Below are positions 1-7,231 of a stretch of DNA of 60,974 nucleotides, piece by piece. The notes under the pieces were generated by a model. That model was not told where the DNA came from. It searched no databases and saw only the letters and a program-made list of their open reading frames with translations. Each line of letters begins with the position of its first letter. Positions within the stretch are counted from its first letter, which is position 1. This DNA is from Methanobacterium sp964452085 (GTDB lineage Archaea; Methanobacteriota; Methanobacteria; Methanobacteriales; Methanobacteriaceae). A program made the position numbers and the translations under genes. The stretch spans positions 1 through 60,974 of the forward strand of contig CAYVKL010000012.1 in assembly GCA_964452085.1 (NCBI GenBank). The letters run 5' to 3'.

Positions 1-282
1 TGTTGTGGATTGGGAGCATTCCTTTGTGGATTTCGGGCTTTGGAGGAGGGCGTCGATGATCTCCGGCGCCTTCTCCTGGTGTGCGGGCAGGGCGCTTTCG
101 ACCAGGGTGATGGCCTTGCTCAGCAGGGTCCGGTTTCCGGCAAGGATCCCGGCAACCAGCTCCCCGACACTGTGAACCGGCCCTTTCCGGGATTTGAGCT
201 TCTGCAGCGCATCCGCATTGATCTGGCCGGGCTGTTCGATGCCTTCCATTACATTCAATGCCGATTTGGGAGGTTTATCCAT
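1..282 (-). CDS. meaB: MeaB/ArgK-type G3E GTPase, N-terminal fragment
   Basis: The minus-strand frame is open from an ATG at 282 to the window edge (94 codons). It shows the N-terminal helical region typical of methylmalonyl-CoA-mutase-associated GTPases: a stretch reading ELVAGILAGNRTLLSKAITL followed by VES, which precedes the P-loop in this family. MeaB proteins protect and load adenosylcobalamin into methylmalonyl-CoA mutase and act in the cytoplasm. The P-loop and the rest of the roughly 330-residue protein lie outside the window. High G+C and host-like codon use contrast with the A+T-rich DNA beyond the tRNA, so this is chromosomal. An open frame on the opposite strand over the same bases is a shadow. 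Confidence is good for the family, limited by the truncation. Confidence 0.8.
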   Translation of the reverse strand, partial: MDKPPKSALNVMEGIEQPGQINADALQKLKSRKGPVHSVGELVAGILAGNRTLLSKAITLVESALPAHQEKAPEIIDALLQSPKSTKECSQSTT

Positions 283-390
283 AGGTTGCAGTAAGAATAG
301 GAAGATTGAAGTGCGGTATCAAAATTAACCAATTTTATGATCACCTGCCAAGTGATGCAGGTACATCGCTGCGATTTTTTTCAAAAATTG

Positions 391-421
391 TTGATTATAC
401 TATTCAAATTCTTTACCTTTG
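391..421 (+). promoter_or_regulatory. Bacteroidota-type promoter of tRNA-Lys
   Basis: A TTG at 391-393 is followed after 20 bases by TACCTTTG (414-421), matching the Bacteroidota sigma-ABfr consensus TTG-N19/20-TAnnTTTG. It lies 12 bases upstream of the tRNA 5' end, so transcription would start a few bases before the mature RNA. Confidence 0.65.
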
Positions 422-433
422 CACTCCCAATTT

Positions 434-506
434 CTCTTCGTAGCTCAGTTGGTAGAGCAATTGACTCTTAATCAATGGGTCCCAGGTTCGAATCCTGGCG
501 AGGAGA
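434..506 (+). tRNA. tRNA-Lys (anticodon CTT)
   Basis: A 73-base cloverleaf. The acceptor stem CTCTTCG (434-440) pairs with CGAGGAG (499-505) and the discriminator base is A506. The D arm starts GCTCAGTTGGTAGAGC. The anticodon loop CTCTTAA carries anticodon CTT (Lys). The T arm is CCAGG/TTCGAAT/CCTGG (482-498). No CCA is encoded. Its 3' quarter is repeated at 58254-58267, so the gene serves as the integration target and its 3' end is rebuilt by the inserted element. Confidence 0.95.
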
Positions 507-508
507 CA
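495..508 (+). repeat. attL core (14-bp direct repeat)
   Basis: The 14 bases CTGGCGAGGAGACA, covering the T-arm 3' strand, acceptor 3' strand and discriminator of the tRNA, recur exactly at 58254-58267. Weaker similarity continues about 25 bases further (AATA..GA...TAACCCT) at both places. This is the expected footprint of tyrosine-integrase insertion into the 3' end of a tRNA gene. The exact crossover bases cannot be fixed from sequence alone. Confidence 0.85.
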
Positions 509-522
509 CCAATAGACACCTA

Positions 523-559
523 ACCCTCTGTAAATCAACACGATGACAGAGGGTTTTTT
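523..559 (+). terminator. Rho-independent terminator after tRNA-Lys
   Basis: ACCCTCTGT (523-531) pairs with ACAGAGGGT (546-554) around a 14-base loop, followed by a run of T. It lies 17 bases after the tRNA. A different hairpin-plus-T element follows attR (58280-58323), as expected if the element brings its own terminator and the original one was displaced. Confidence 0.75.
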
Positions 560-562
560 CAT

Positions 563-617
563 AATTGTCCCTGAATTGTCCCTGAAAGTGTCCAGATTAA
601 TCCAGATTAACTCAGTT
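563..617. repeat. Candidate left arm-type integrase sites
   Basis: The bases 563-585 hold two copies of AATTGTCCCTGA and are repeated identically at 58092-58114. Then comes a tandem TCCAGATTAA (591-600, 601-610), and TTAACTCAGTT (607-617), whose reverse complement AACTGAGTTAA is at 58125-58135. Repeats at matching distances inside both element ends are what arm-type integrase or excisionase sites look like. No gene is visible in 560-840. Confidence 0.55.
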
Positions 618-711
618 GAATGAGGTTTTAAGGAATGAGTGAATCAGATGGGTTCGGTTGAAAAGTTACCGATGGAAGGTTCAAATCGACAACCACAGAT
701 GTGACCTATTT

Positions 712-754
712 CCCGGATTAGACCAAAAAAGTACTATTAATTGACAGAATGAAA
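712..754 (-). pseudogene. Fragment of the 3' end of the 1311-1715 gene
   Basis: These bases closely match 1317-1357, the last codons of the neighbouring winged-helix/membrane gene, with a few substitutions and one indel that shifts the frame. It is a non-coding remnant left by duplication or cassette replacement. It is one of three duplicated gene fragments in the element. Confidence 0.55.
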
Positions 755-840
755 GGACAAAACAACTGTAATTCATCTTCTCAAAGTGATGATTCTGTTA
801 AGGTTTATTTCGAATTGAAAAAAAAGTGATATACATATTT

Positions 841-1275
841 TTACAAGTCAGATGTGAATGATTCCAATTTGTCAATATTTCTTCTCTCCATATTTAACAG
901 TATACAATTAAATAAACGTACCAATAATGTCTTTATAGTTAAGGGATTGAGGTCATAACAGTCTTCATATCCCATCGAGAATATGAGGGTATGTTCGTTT
1001 ACAAAAAAAACCTGCAATTTATAGCTTAAATTGCTCAATAATTTTCTTGAAATACCATCATCATTTGTATAATAAGCGATTATAGGTGAGGCGATAAACT
1101 TTGTCATAGATGTGATATCATCAGAAATTATTAGTAGAGAAACAACATATGATTTATGCCTTGCTTGAAAAGTTAAAGGATTTATTTGCTTCCATTCCAA
1201 TCTATTCTCCAATGTAGCACGTACAATTTTTTCATACTGATCTAAAAAAAACTTATTTTTCTCGTCCCTATCCAT
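841..1275 (-). CDS. Hypothetical protein, 144 aa
   Basis: A complete frame with an ATG at 1275, composition like its neighbours, and no recognised family. The sequence alternates beta-like hydrophobic stretches (YVVSLLIIS, LQVFFV) and ends in a helical segment (LVRLFNCILLNMERR). There is no signal peptide or clear membrane span. It lies 35 bases downstream of the 1311-1715 gene on the same strand, so the two may be co-transcribed. Function unknown. Confidence 0.6.
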   Translation of the reverse strand: MDRDEKNKFFLDQYEKIVRATLENRLEWKQINPLTFQARHKSYVVSLLIISDDITSMTKFIASPIIAYYTNDDGISRKLLSNLSYKLQVFFVNEHTLIFSMGYEDCYDLNPLTIKTLLVRLFNCILLNMERRNIDKLESFTSDL

Positions 1276-1310
1276 TTGTCATTTATTTTATTTAACTCTA
1301 ATATATACTG

Positions 1311-1715
1311 CTATTTTCCTGATTTAGACCAAAAAGTATTATAAATTGACAGAATGAATGCAATAATGGAAATAATGGTTGTAATCCAAAATGTCCATCT
1401 TTGCCACTTATGAGTGAAGTACTGATTAATTTTATCTGCTCTTTCTCTTTCTTGAATTTTATAGAGTCCTTCAAATCCATTATTCTCTCGAAATCGATAT
1501 ATCATGTCTTTTTGTCGAGCTATAACCAATCCATCATCACCTAAGTCGTAATCTCTGATAAGGTTATGCAATCTAAGAATGGTGAGGTATTTTTCCAAAC
1601 GATTTGAATCAACAAGCGTTTGCATATCTTCCCACTTTACACCGTCACTTTTCGATTCAATGAATTCAAGAAGCTTTACTAATTGAGGAATGTCAGATTT
1701 GAGGAGATTGTACAT
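1311..1715 (-). CDS. Winged-helix-like protein with C-terminal membrane anchor, 134 aa
   Basis: Residues 1-75 are helical with a possible winged-helix pattern (LLEFIESKSDG, then LEKYLTILRLHNLI and a beta-like DDGLVIARQ). The C terminus (about 107-128) is a hydrophobic segment, WTFWITTIISIIAFILSIYN, that should span the membrane and leave a short charged tail. This suggests a small inner-membrane protein with a cytoplasmic nucleic-acid- or protein-binding head. Its last codons are partly duplicated at 712-754. Function unknown; the topology is inferred. Confidence 0.6.
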   Translation of the reverse strand: MYNLLKSDIPQLVKLLEFIESKSDGVKWEDMQTLVDSNRLEKYLTILRLHNLIRDYDLGDDGLVIARQKDMIYRFRENNGFEGLYKIQERERADKINQYFTHKWQRWTFWITTIISIIAFILSIYNTFWSKSGK

Positions 1716-1883
1716 CTTGATGGAATATAAAGGTTCGTTGAAAAATGTCCTTAAAGTCGGTTAAAAGTCCTGCATTTAGTTCAATTGAACGAGAGTTCCC
1801 ATCAAGAATATATTCCATTTTTTTCTCATACTCATGTGTGATTATCTTGATTGTTTCAATTTTTCAAGTAAGGTTGATTAGGA

Positions 1884-2897
1884 TTAAACTAAGTTATCCT
1901 TAATCGATTGTTCCGATTCTCTTAGGTATCGCGTGAATGTCCTGAATTGTAATTTGACCTCAACTGTGGAATATCGTAAATGAAATCTTTTGGTTGTTAT
2001 GGTTTTACCGAGGTGAATAATTTTATCAGCATAATCGTCATTCAAATGGTAATGTTTTGTAATCAGTTCAACCTGAATGGGACGCAATAAATGATTGTAA
2101 AAATCTTCGATGGTTTTATTATTTTTTTCGTAAAACAAAAATACTTCCGTATTGATGAAATTCCACATCGGGTCATTTATATGGCTATGAATTTCCTTTT
2201 TCTTGGCATCACCCAAATAATCTGTCAGTAAATTCAAATAATCTTCGACCAGTTCTTGAAGGGTTTCCCTTGATACTTTTGAATCAGACAGGATATATTG
2301 ATGGAATTCTTTAGTCAAATTAAGAACTGAGTTTATGAAATCGAGTCTACTGATAACCATTTTATACTTTTTAATATATACATCAGCAGGTTTATTCTTT
2401 CTGACAATATTAAAAATGTCATTCTGATTGACTTGGAGAATTCTTCTCAAATTACTATCATCAACTTTATTATAGGTAATAGGTATCCCAGTATTTATAT
2501 TTATTTCTTTGTAAAATTGGTCAAAAAGTTTGATTTGGTTCGGGAGAAACTCATGAATTACATTATCTAAAAGGCTATCAAAGTATATTTTTACATCAAC
2601 GAGTCTTTGTTTTTCCTTTCTTTTCTGATAAAGTTGTTGAAATAGGAGCCCCAAAGCAAAAATCAAAATTGTAATTAAGGTTGTGAATATTGTATCCTTA
2701 GTAACCCCCCAAATCCTGTCATTTTCTACAATTGGACTGAAGTCCTTGTTCTGCATTAGAATAGAATCACTTTGGGATTCTTTTAAGATTTTCAGATGGA
2801 CTGAATCACTATGGACTTTTAAAGTATCGATAGAAAAAGTTGACCTAATACCCAAAAGGAAAAATGGAATAATAATCAGAACAATTTTTCTTTTCAT
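1884..2897 (-). CDS. Membrane protein with signal-like N terminus, 337 aa
   Basis: The frame opens at 2954, but I prefer the ATG at 2897 because it starts directly with a signal-type segment (MKRKIVLIIIPFFLLGIRS), whereas the upstream extension is charged. A second hydrophobic span (TLITILIFALGLLF) lies near residue 70, followed by a basic stretch (YQKRKEKQR) and a long, mostly helical C-terminal domain of about 230 residues that should be cytoplasmic. No family is recognised. It stands alone between the 1311 gene and the divergent regulator at 3027. Confidence 0.6.
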   Translation of the reverse strand: MKRKIVLIIIPFFLLGIRSTFSIDTLKVHSDSVHLKILKESQSDSILMQNKDFSPIVENDRIWGVTKDTIFTTLITILIFALGLLFQQLYQKRKEKQRLVDVKIYFDSLLDNVIHEFLPNQIKLFDQFYKEININTGIPITYNKVDDSNLRRILQVNQNDIFNIVRKNKPADVYIKKYKMVISRLDFINSVLNLTKEFHQYILSDSKVSRETLQELVEDYLNLLTDYLGDAKKKEIHSHINDPMWNFINTEVFLFYEKNNKTIEDFYNHLLRPIQVELITKHYHLNDDYADKIIHLGKTITTKRFHLRYSTVEVKLQFRTFTRYLRESEQSIKDNLV

Positions 2898-3026
2898 CCT
2901 ATCAGAAATTAATTTGGGTTTATCAAAATTAGCACAAATATCGATACCCAACATTAAACAGTTCTATTCCATTTAAAACTTTTTAAAACAAACCATCTGT
3001 TTTGATATACAATAAGGAAAACCCTT

Positions 3027-3437
3027 ATGAGAAGTATATCAGAATTATTCGAATACCTGTCCAACTGTGATAAGGAAACGATTTTTACCGAACTCAATGA
3101 TCACTGTTCAAGAATCATTAAGAAGAACGGAACAAAATCCATCCAACCATTCAAAATCGATGTTGAAAATCTTCACACTTTATCCAGACTGTCAGAATGG
3201 TATCTGTCGGAAGAACTACCCAGACTGATTGATGAATTGAATCCAAAACCTGTGGTTGATGAAATAATGACTGTTGAAGGAGCTGCTCTTTACATGAAAG
3301 TGACCCCAGCTTGTGTTTATACCCTAATCAAGAAAGGTAAATTGAAGAAAGTCGTGATTTCATCAATTGATAAACCGGGAGCGAGAGAATCAATCAGAAT
3401 TTGGAAGTCAGAGGTTGATAAGTATTTGGGGAAGTGA
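3027..3437 (+). CDS. Excisionase-family (HTH_17) DNA-binding protein, 136 aa
   Basis: The C-terminal half has the MerR/excisionase-type winged helix-turn-helix: IMTVEGAALYMKVTPACVYT, then LIKKGKLKKV and a final helix ESIRIWKSEVDKYL. The N-terminal 75 residues (MRSISELFEYL...) are helical and may dimerise. Such proteins act as directionality factors or transcription regulators of mobile elements. A degraded homologue lies outside attR at 58491-58860 and shares both halves. A module-boundary palindrome begins four bases after the stop codon. Confidence 0.75.
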   Translation: MRSISELFEYLSNCDKETIFTELNDHCSRIIKKNGTKSIQPFKIDVENLHTLSRLSEWYLSEELPRLIDELNPKPVVDEIMTVEGAALYMKVTPACVYTLIKKGKLKKVVISSIDKPGARESIRIWKSEVDKYLGK

Positions 3438-3439
3438 GG

Positions 3440-3459
3440 TCACCGATTTTGGTGGAAGT
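3440..3459 (+). repeat. Module-boundary palindrome, copy 1
   Basis: TCACCGATTTTGGTGGAAGT is a variant of the dispersed 14-bp palindrome CACCGAATTCGGTG plus its conserved GGAAG extension. It starts directly after the stop codon of the 3027 regulator. Confidence 0.7.
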
Positions 3460-3535
3460 TGTCCCAAAAACCCATAAGTTGACTTTCCAAAATGAGGGTC
3501 GTAAATTTGTGAAAATTAATACCAAAATACACAAA

Positions 3536-3715
3536 ATGAGAAAGAAGTATTCATTTGACTGGAGTTTTACATATGAAATCACTGGTCGGTCAGGAGAGAA
3601 GTACTGTTTTAATCAAAAGAAAATTCAATCTTATGCTGAGAGTGTTTTTTCCCCTTTAACGGAAATATCATTTATATATTTGTTAAAGACCCAGATTCGG
3701 AAACCCCAATGTTAA
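3536..3715 (+). CDS. Possible small protein, 59 aa
   Basis: The open frame runs from a GTG inside the preceding stop region, but the first part crosses the palindrome at 3440, so I start at the ATG at 3536 (MRKKYSFDWSFTYEITG...). It overlaps the next small frame by seven bases. No family or promoter is evident. It may be a remnant of a larger gene broken by a frameshift together with 3709-3912. Confidence 0.3.
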   Translation: MRKKYSFDWSFTYEITGRSGEKYCFNQKKIQSYAESVFSPLTEISFIYLLKTQIRKPQC

Positions 3716-3912
3716 TTTTCATCGATTTTAGGTCAGATTGGTCAGTTCAATTTAAAGATTTTGACTATCATGATTTTGTTAAAAAGAACGACCCGACACA
3801 TATCTTATTCATGAAAAATGTTATACGGGGGGAGGAATTTAACATCATCAGTGATATTCTCGATAGTGGTGAGTTCAATTTGAGTACTTATGATTCACGA
3901 TGGTACTCATGA
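3709..3912 (+). CDS. Possible small protein, 67 aa
   Basis: An ATG-started frame, MLIFIDFRSDWSVQFKDFDY..., acidic and aromatic, with no recognised domain. Its seven-base overlap with the preceding frame would suit either translational coupling or a frameshifted single gene. It is 75 bases upstream of the HEPN-like gene. Low confidence that it is functional. Confidence 0.35.
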   Translation: MLIFIDFRSDWSVQFKDFDYHDFVKKNDPTHILFMKNVIRGEEFNIISDILDSGEFNLSTYDSRWYS

Positions 3913-3987
3913 GGTTGTATCTTTGATGGTTGATTTTGGGAAAACTTCTTTGAACAGGAATGTCGATACATATTTAAAATTATCAAT

Positions 3988-4896
3988 ATGGATAAAGAAT
4001 CATTATTAAAACGATTGTCCATTGTTAAACTACTCTATAAAATTGGTTTAGAACAGTCTAAACAATCAGAATCAACAGCCTTCCTTTCAATTTTATCTTT
4101 CCATGATTCGGTGGAGATGTTTCTACAAATTGTCTCTCAAAATGAGAAGAATGTCCGTATGAAGGATGAAAAGTTCCATTCTTATTGGATTGAGTTTCCA
4201 AAACTCACGATGTCGGCTGCAATGAAAAAACTCAATGATTTAAGGGTTAGCATCAAACATAAAGGATTTATTCCAGTTTATCAGGAGGTGACAGATGTGA
4301 GATTGAGTACCACAGAGTTTCTCAATGAAAACATTAAAATTTTCTTTGATATAGATTTCCAAGACATTACACTTTTTCATCTTATCAAATTTGAGGAAAT
4401 AAGAAATCATTTGATAAAAGGGAATGAAAATTTGCTGAAGAACGATTTAGACGGTTGTGTCATTGAAGTGTCCAATGGGTTCTACAAACTTCTCGACCAT
4501 TATAAGGATACCAAAAAAAGTGATGATGATAGAAGTGAATTTGATTTCATTTCTACCTTATATCTGGACAATCCTTCCTATTCGGACAATATGGAAAGGA
4601 AGGTGTACGATTCAATGAAAGATGTTATCTTGAAAATTAATCAGAATTTCTCAAATGTTGGGAAAGCCCTTGAAGTTCTTTTACTTGGATTAGATTATCG
4701 AAAGTTCGCTAAGTTTCGGATGTTAACCCCATCTCATGTTTTCAAAGGTGAAGATGGTAATTATGTCTTTGGGGATACGACCAAAAAAACGATCAACAAG
4801 GAATATTGTCAGTTCCTGATTGATTTTGTCACTGATAGTTGTTTGAGGTTACAGGAGTTTGATTTTAGGTATGACCCACTTGAATCTATACCGTGA
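3988..4896 (+). CDS. HEPN-like helical protein of unknown function, 302 aa
   Basis: The N terminus (MDKESLLKRLSIVKLLYKIG, then LEQSKQ...ILSFHDSVEMFL) matches a widespread uncharacterised family of genomic-island proteins that I recall as all-helical and HEPN-like. The segment KKLNDLRVSIKHKGFIP resembles the conserved basic region of HEPN proteins, although the canonical RNase R-x4-6-H is not convincing. Its 3' end overlaps the DprA frame if the first ATG of that gene is used, so the two are translationally linked. HEPN proteins are often toxins or RNases in defence and toxin-antitoxin systems. Both the HEPN assignment and any defence role are inference. Confidence 0.6.
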   Translation: MDKESLLKRLSIVKLLYKIGLEQSKQSESTAFLSILSFHDSVEMFLQIVSQNEKNVRMKDEKFHSYWIEFPKLTMSAAMKKLNDLRVSIKHKGFIPVYQEVTDVRLSTTEFLNENIKIFFDIDFQDITLFHLIKFEEIRNHLIKGNENLLKNDLDGCVIEVSNGFYKLLDHYKDTKKSDDDRSEFDFISTLYLDNPSYSDNMERKVYDSMKDVILKINQNFSNVGKALEVLLLGLDYRKFAKFRMLTPSHVFKGEDGNYVFGDTTKKTINKEYCQFLIDFVTDSCLRLQEFDFRYDPLESIP

Positions 4897-5881
4897 ATCC
4901 AATGATTGTGAACGATATTTTCATTACTTGACCAATTATTTGGAGACCAATATGATTGAAAAAAACGATATCATTTCAAACATCTTAATTCTGTCCCTTT
5001 TACAAATACCCAAATTGGGTAGGAGGAAAGGATTCAAGTTGTTATCAAGAGTTGAATCCTCCGTGACCACTTCGGAAGAATTATATCATCTTCTCCATGA
5101 ACTGTCCCCAAACTTTTCCTATTCTTTAAACGAAATCGATTCGGTAGTTTGTAAATCGGAAATTCTTTTGGAAAAGTCAACGGAACAGGGAATTGAGTTG
5201 GTCTCCTATTTTGATGAAAAGTATCCAGAATTACTCAGATTGACTTCCGACCCACCACTACTTTTGTGGTATAAAGGAAATCCAGACGGTCTGTTGAAGA
5301 AAGATTCGATTGCCATTATAGGAACAAGAAATTCAACAGAATATGGAAAGAAATACGGTAGATTACTGTCAAGACTGTGTTCTCAATTCGGATTCAATAT
5401 TGTCAGTGGACTTGCTCTTGGTTGTGATACAGTAAGTCATATTGGTGCACTTGATGTAAATGGTACAACAACCGCTGTTCTCCCAAATGGGTTGGATTGG
5501 GTTTATCCCAAGGAGAATAAATACTTGTTTGACATGATATTAGATAATGATGGATTGTTGATCTCAGAATATCCAATTGGTCAAAAACCACTACCAAATT
5601 TTTTTATTGAACGAGATAGGATTCAATCCGGATTAAGTCTTGGAACGATAGTAATTGAGACCGATTTGAAAAGTGGTACAATGAAAACTGTTGGGTACAC
5701 ACTTGAATATGGAAGGATGTTGGCCTGTGTGAACTACCCCTTAGATAAAAGAGATTCTGTCATAGATTCTGGAAACCGAATGTTGATTAATCAGGGGAAG
5801 GCTGTTCCGATCTTTGAAAAGATTGAAGTGGCTGAGTTTTTAACTAAGACATCTAAATTATATAACAATGAAAGAAGATGA
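4859..5881 (+). CDS. DprA/Smf-family Rossmann-fold protein, 340 aa
   Basis: DprA signatures appear in order. There is a short N-terminal helical domain (LLQIPKLGRRKGFKLL, helix-hairpin-helix-like). It is followed by IAIIGTRNSTEYG (the GSRxxS-type nucleotide and ssDNA loop), VSGLALGCDTVSHIGALD, AVLPNGLDWVYPKEN, FIERDRIQSGLSLG (usually FPxRNRIIxGLS) and a final EYGRMLACVNYP. DprA loads RecA on single-stranded DNA, while island-borne DprA-like proteins are linked to defence. The C-terminal winged helix of housekeeping DprA is missing. The first ATG (4859) lies inside the upstream gene; an alternative ATG at 4952 has GGAG six bases upstream and fits the usual domain start. The FIERD variant suggests a specialised rather than housekeeping copy. 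Confidence 0.85.
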   Translation: MILGMTHLNLYRESNDCERYFHYLTNYLETNMIEKNDIISNILILSLLQIPKLGRRKGFKLLSRVESSVTTSEELYHLLHELSPNFSYSLNEIDSVVCKSEILLEKSTEQGIELVSYFDEKYPELLRLTSDPPLLLWYKGNPDGLLKKDSIAIIGTRNSTEYGKKYGRLLSRLCSQFGFNIVSGLALGCDTVSHIGALDVNGTTTAVLPNGLDWVYPKENKYLFDMILDNDGLLISEYPIGQKPLPNFFIERDRIQSGLSLGTIVIETDLKSGTMKTVGYTLEYGRMLACVNYPLDKRDSVIDSGNRMLINQGKAVPIFEKIEVAEFLTKTSKLYNNERR

Positions 5882-6116
5882 TGACGATTTCCCTTGGGAT
5901 GACGTGAATTCCTGTATCAATAAAAGATTAGATAGTAAAAACTTTACCAATCATTCACCATGTCCAAAGTGTGGTTTATAATCTGAAAACCTTATCTGGA
6001 TTAGATTCCGAAGTCCTTCAAGTACATGGAAAAACCTTTGTGGGAGACAAGGCCCCTTATCGATTTGTCCGAATTGTCATATTCAAGTTGAGTTTATTAC
6101 CGAAGTGATGAATTGA
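5868..6116 (+). pseudogene. Zinc-ribbon-like protein interrupted by an in-frame TAA
   Basis: An ATG at 5868 overlaps the end of the DprA gene. The frame reads MKEDDDDFPWDDVNSC...HSPCPKCGL and meets a TAA at 5979-5981. The same frame then continues SENLIWIRFRSPSSTWKNLC and GRQGPLSICPNC...VEFITEVMN to a TGA at 6116. The CPKC and ICPNC pairs look like the two halves of one zinc ribbon, and the WIRFRSPS-TWKNLCGR segment is coherent, so the stop has probably broken an 82-residue protein. Alternatives are readthrough or a sequencing error. Its position suggests it belonged to the HEPN-like/DprA unit. Confidence 0.6.
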
Positions 6117-6391
6117 ATAGTTCACGAAATTCGTTGGAGGAGAACTTGTAATAGTTTTGATTAACTACACAAATTGGTTTAATTGATTGACATTTAATAG
6201 TTTTTGTCTTAATTGTACCAAAAACAGTTGATTTTTTAATATAATGGTTTATTTGTATATAACAGATTAGTTGTGATCTATTTAAAATAAAACATAACAA
6301 TCATGAAATATTTTTTAATCTTAAAATATATTCCTGTAAATTGCTATGCTATTGATCTATCTCCTAAACAAGGCAAAGGAAAAGGATATAG
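6117..6391. other. Intergenic stretch, no convincing gene
   Basis: A+T-rich DNA after the broken zinc-ribbon gene. It begins with GTTCACGAAATTCGTTGGAGG (6119-6139), which may be a degenerate copy of the module-boundary palindrome. A 28-codon frame near 6346 has nothing to support it. Confidence 0.4.
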
Positions 6392-6571
6392 ATGAAGAAA
6401 TGGAGAAACTTAAAGAAACCAATCCAGAGTGAAAGATATAAATTATTGAAAATCTTGAGTATATGGATTATTGAACTGGTTATTAACGTTTTAATTGGTT
6501 TTGGGGATGTTTCAGTTCGTGGGAAAGTGAAAGATGTTGGGGGATTGGGGGGATTATTAAATTCTAATTAA
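6392..6571 (+). CDS. Possible small membrane protein, 59 aa
   Basis: The ATG at 6392 opens MKKWRNLKKPIQSERYKLLK, followed by a hydrophobic run ILSIWIIELVINVLIGFGDV and a glycine-rich tail, ending at TAA 6569-6571. The basic N terminus plus a single hydrophobic segment would fit a small membrane peptide. The end overlaps the convergent gene by eight bases. No homologue is recalled, so confidence is low. Confidence 0.3.
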   Translation: MKKWRNLKKPIQSERYKLLKILSIWIIELVINVLIGFGDVSVRGKVKDVGGLGGLLNSN

Positions 6572-7163
6572 CCCTATGGGATAACACTTTCTTTACTGAA
6601 TATGGAAGATATTTCCATATCGATTTCAAAAAATGGAATCTGGGTACAAAATCCCAAATCAGAATATCAGTTCCTTGTAATGTTGTAATATCTTGTCTAA
6701 TTGTTTGACTGAAGATAGGGTTATTATGATGATGATATCTTGTCACCCCTAAAAATTCTCCTTGATTGTCATATCCATAAACAACCCATCCATGATAAAG
6801 TGTTCCCGTCACAACACCATTTAAGTCGATTATAACACCTGATTTTAAACCTAATTGGACAAACCTATTGTGGTCTATTTCATATTTCATAATTCTGAAC
6901 AATTCAGGTAACGGAAAGTTTTGTCCTCTTGGGTGACTTGATTGAGGATATAAATGTGTAAATTGAATATTATTCAATATCTGGTTATTATAATGTTGAC
7001 CCCCAATAGTTCCATTTGGATATTGGTGTTGTTGGTCATAATATTGTAATTGGGTTGGGTCAACAAGTTTCACAACAAATTCAACTGACATCGGGACACA
7101 AGAATCCGGGTATAACTGTTGGTGACCCCGAACAATAGTTTGGTTTAATTTTATTTTCTTCAT
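6564..7163 (-). CDS. Papain-like cysteine-protease-like protein, 199 aa
   Basis: Cytoplasmic-looking, with no signal peptide. It begins with a Cys-containing segment (HQQLYPDSCVPMSVEFVVKL) where the Cys precedes a helix, as in C39/papain-type folds. A later HGWVVYGYDNQGEFLGVTRY has the His followed by an aromatic/Asp strand as in the catalytic His-Asn/Asp part of such enzymes. A polar, Gln/His-rich middle contains YDQQHQYPNG and YHHHNNP. The fold and activity are inferred from this Cys...His order only. It could be an effector protease or a bacteriocin-type peptidase. It is separated by about 70 bases from the nuclease operon upstream. Confidence 0.5.
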   Translation of the reverse strand: MKKIKLNQTIVRGHQQLYPDSCVPMSVEFVVKLVDPTQLQYYDQQHQYPNGTIGGQHYNNQILNNIQFTHLYPQSSHPRGQNFPLPELFRIMKYEIDHNRFVQLGLKSGVIIDLNGVVTGTLYHGWVVYGYDNQGEFLGVTRYHHHNNPIFSQTIRQDITTLQGTDILIWDFVPRFHFLKSIWKYLPYSVKKVLSHRVN

Positions 7164-7231
7164 AATAGTTTGGTTTGATGAACTCTTTAGAAAACTAAAT
7201 AACGATTCTCTTATAATCCCTGTACGGAAGA

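Noticed and set aside
10..294. Open frame on the plus strand at the left edge
   Set aside because: It is the antisense shadow of the MeaB-type gene, whose minus-strand product shows clear family conservation.
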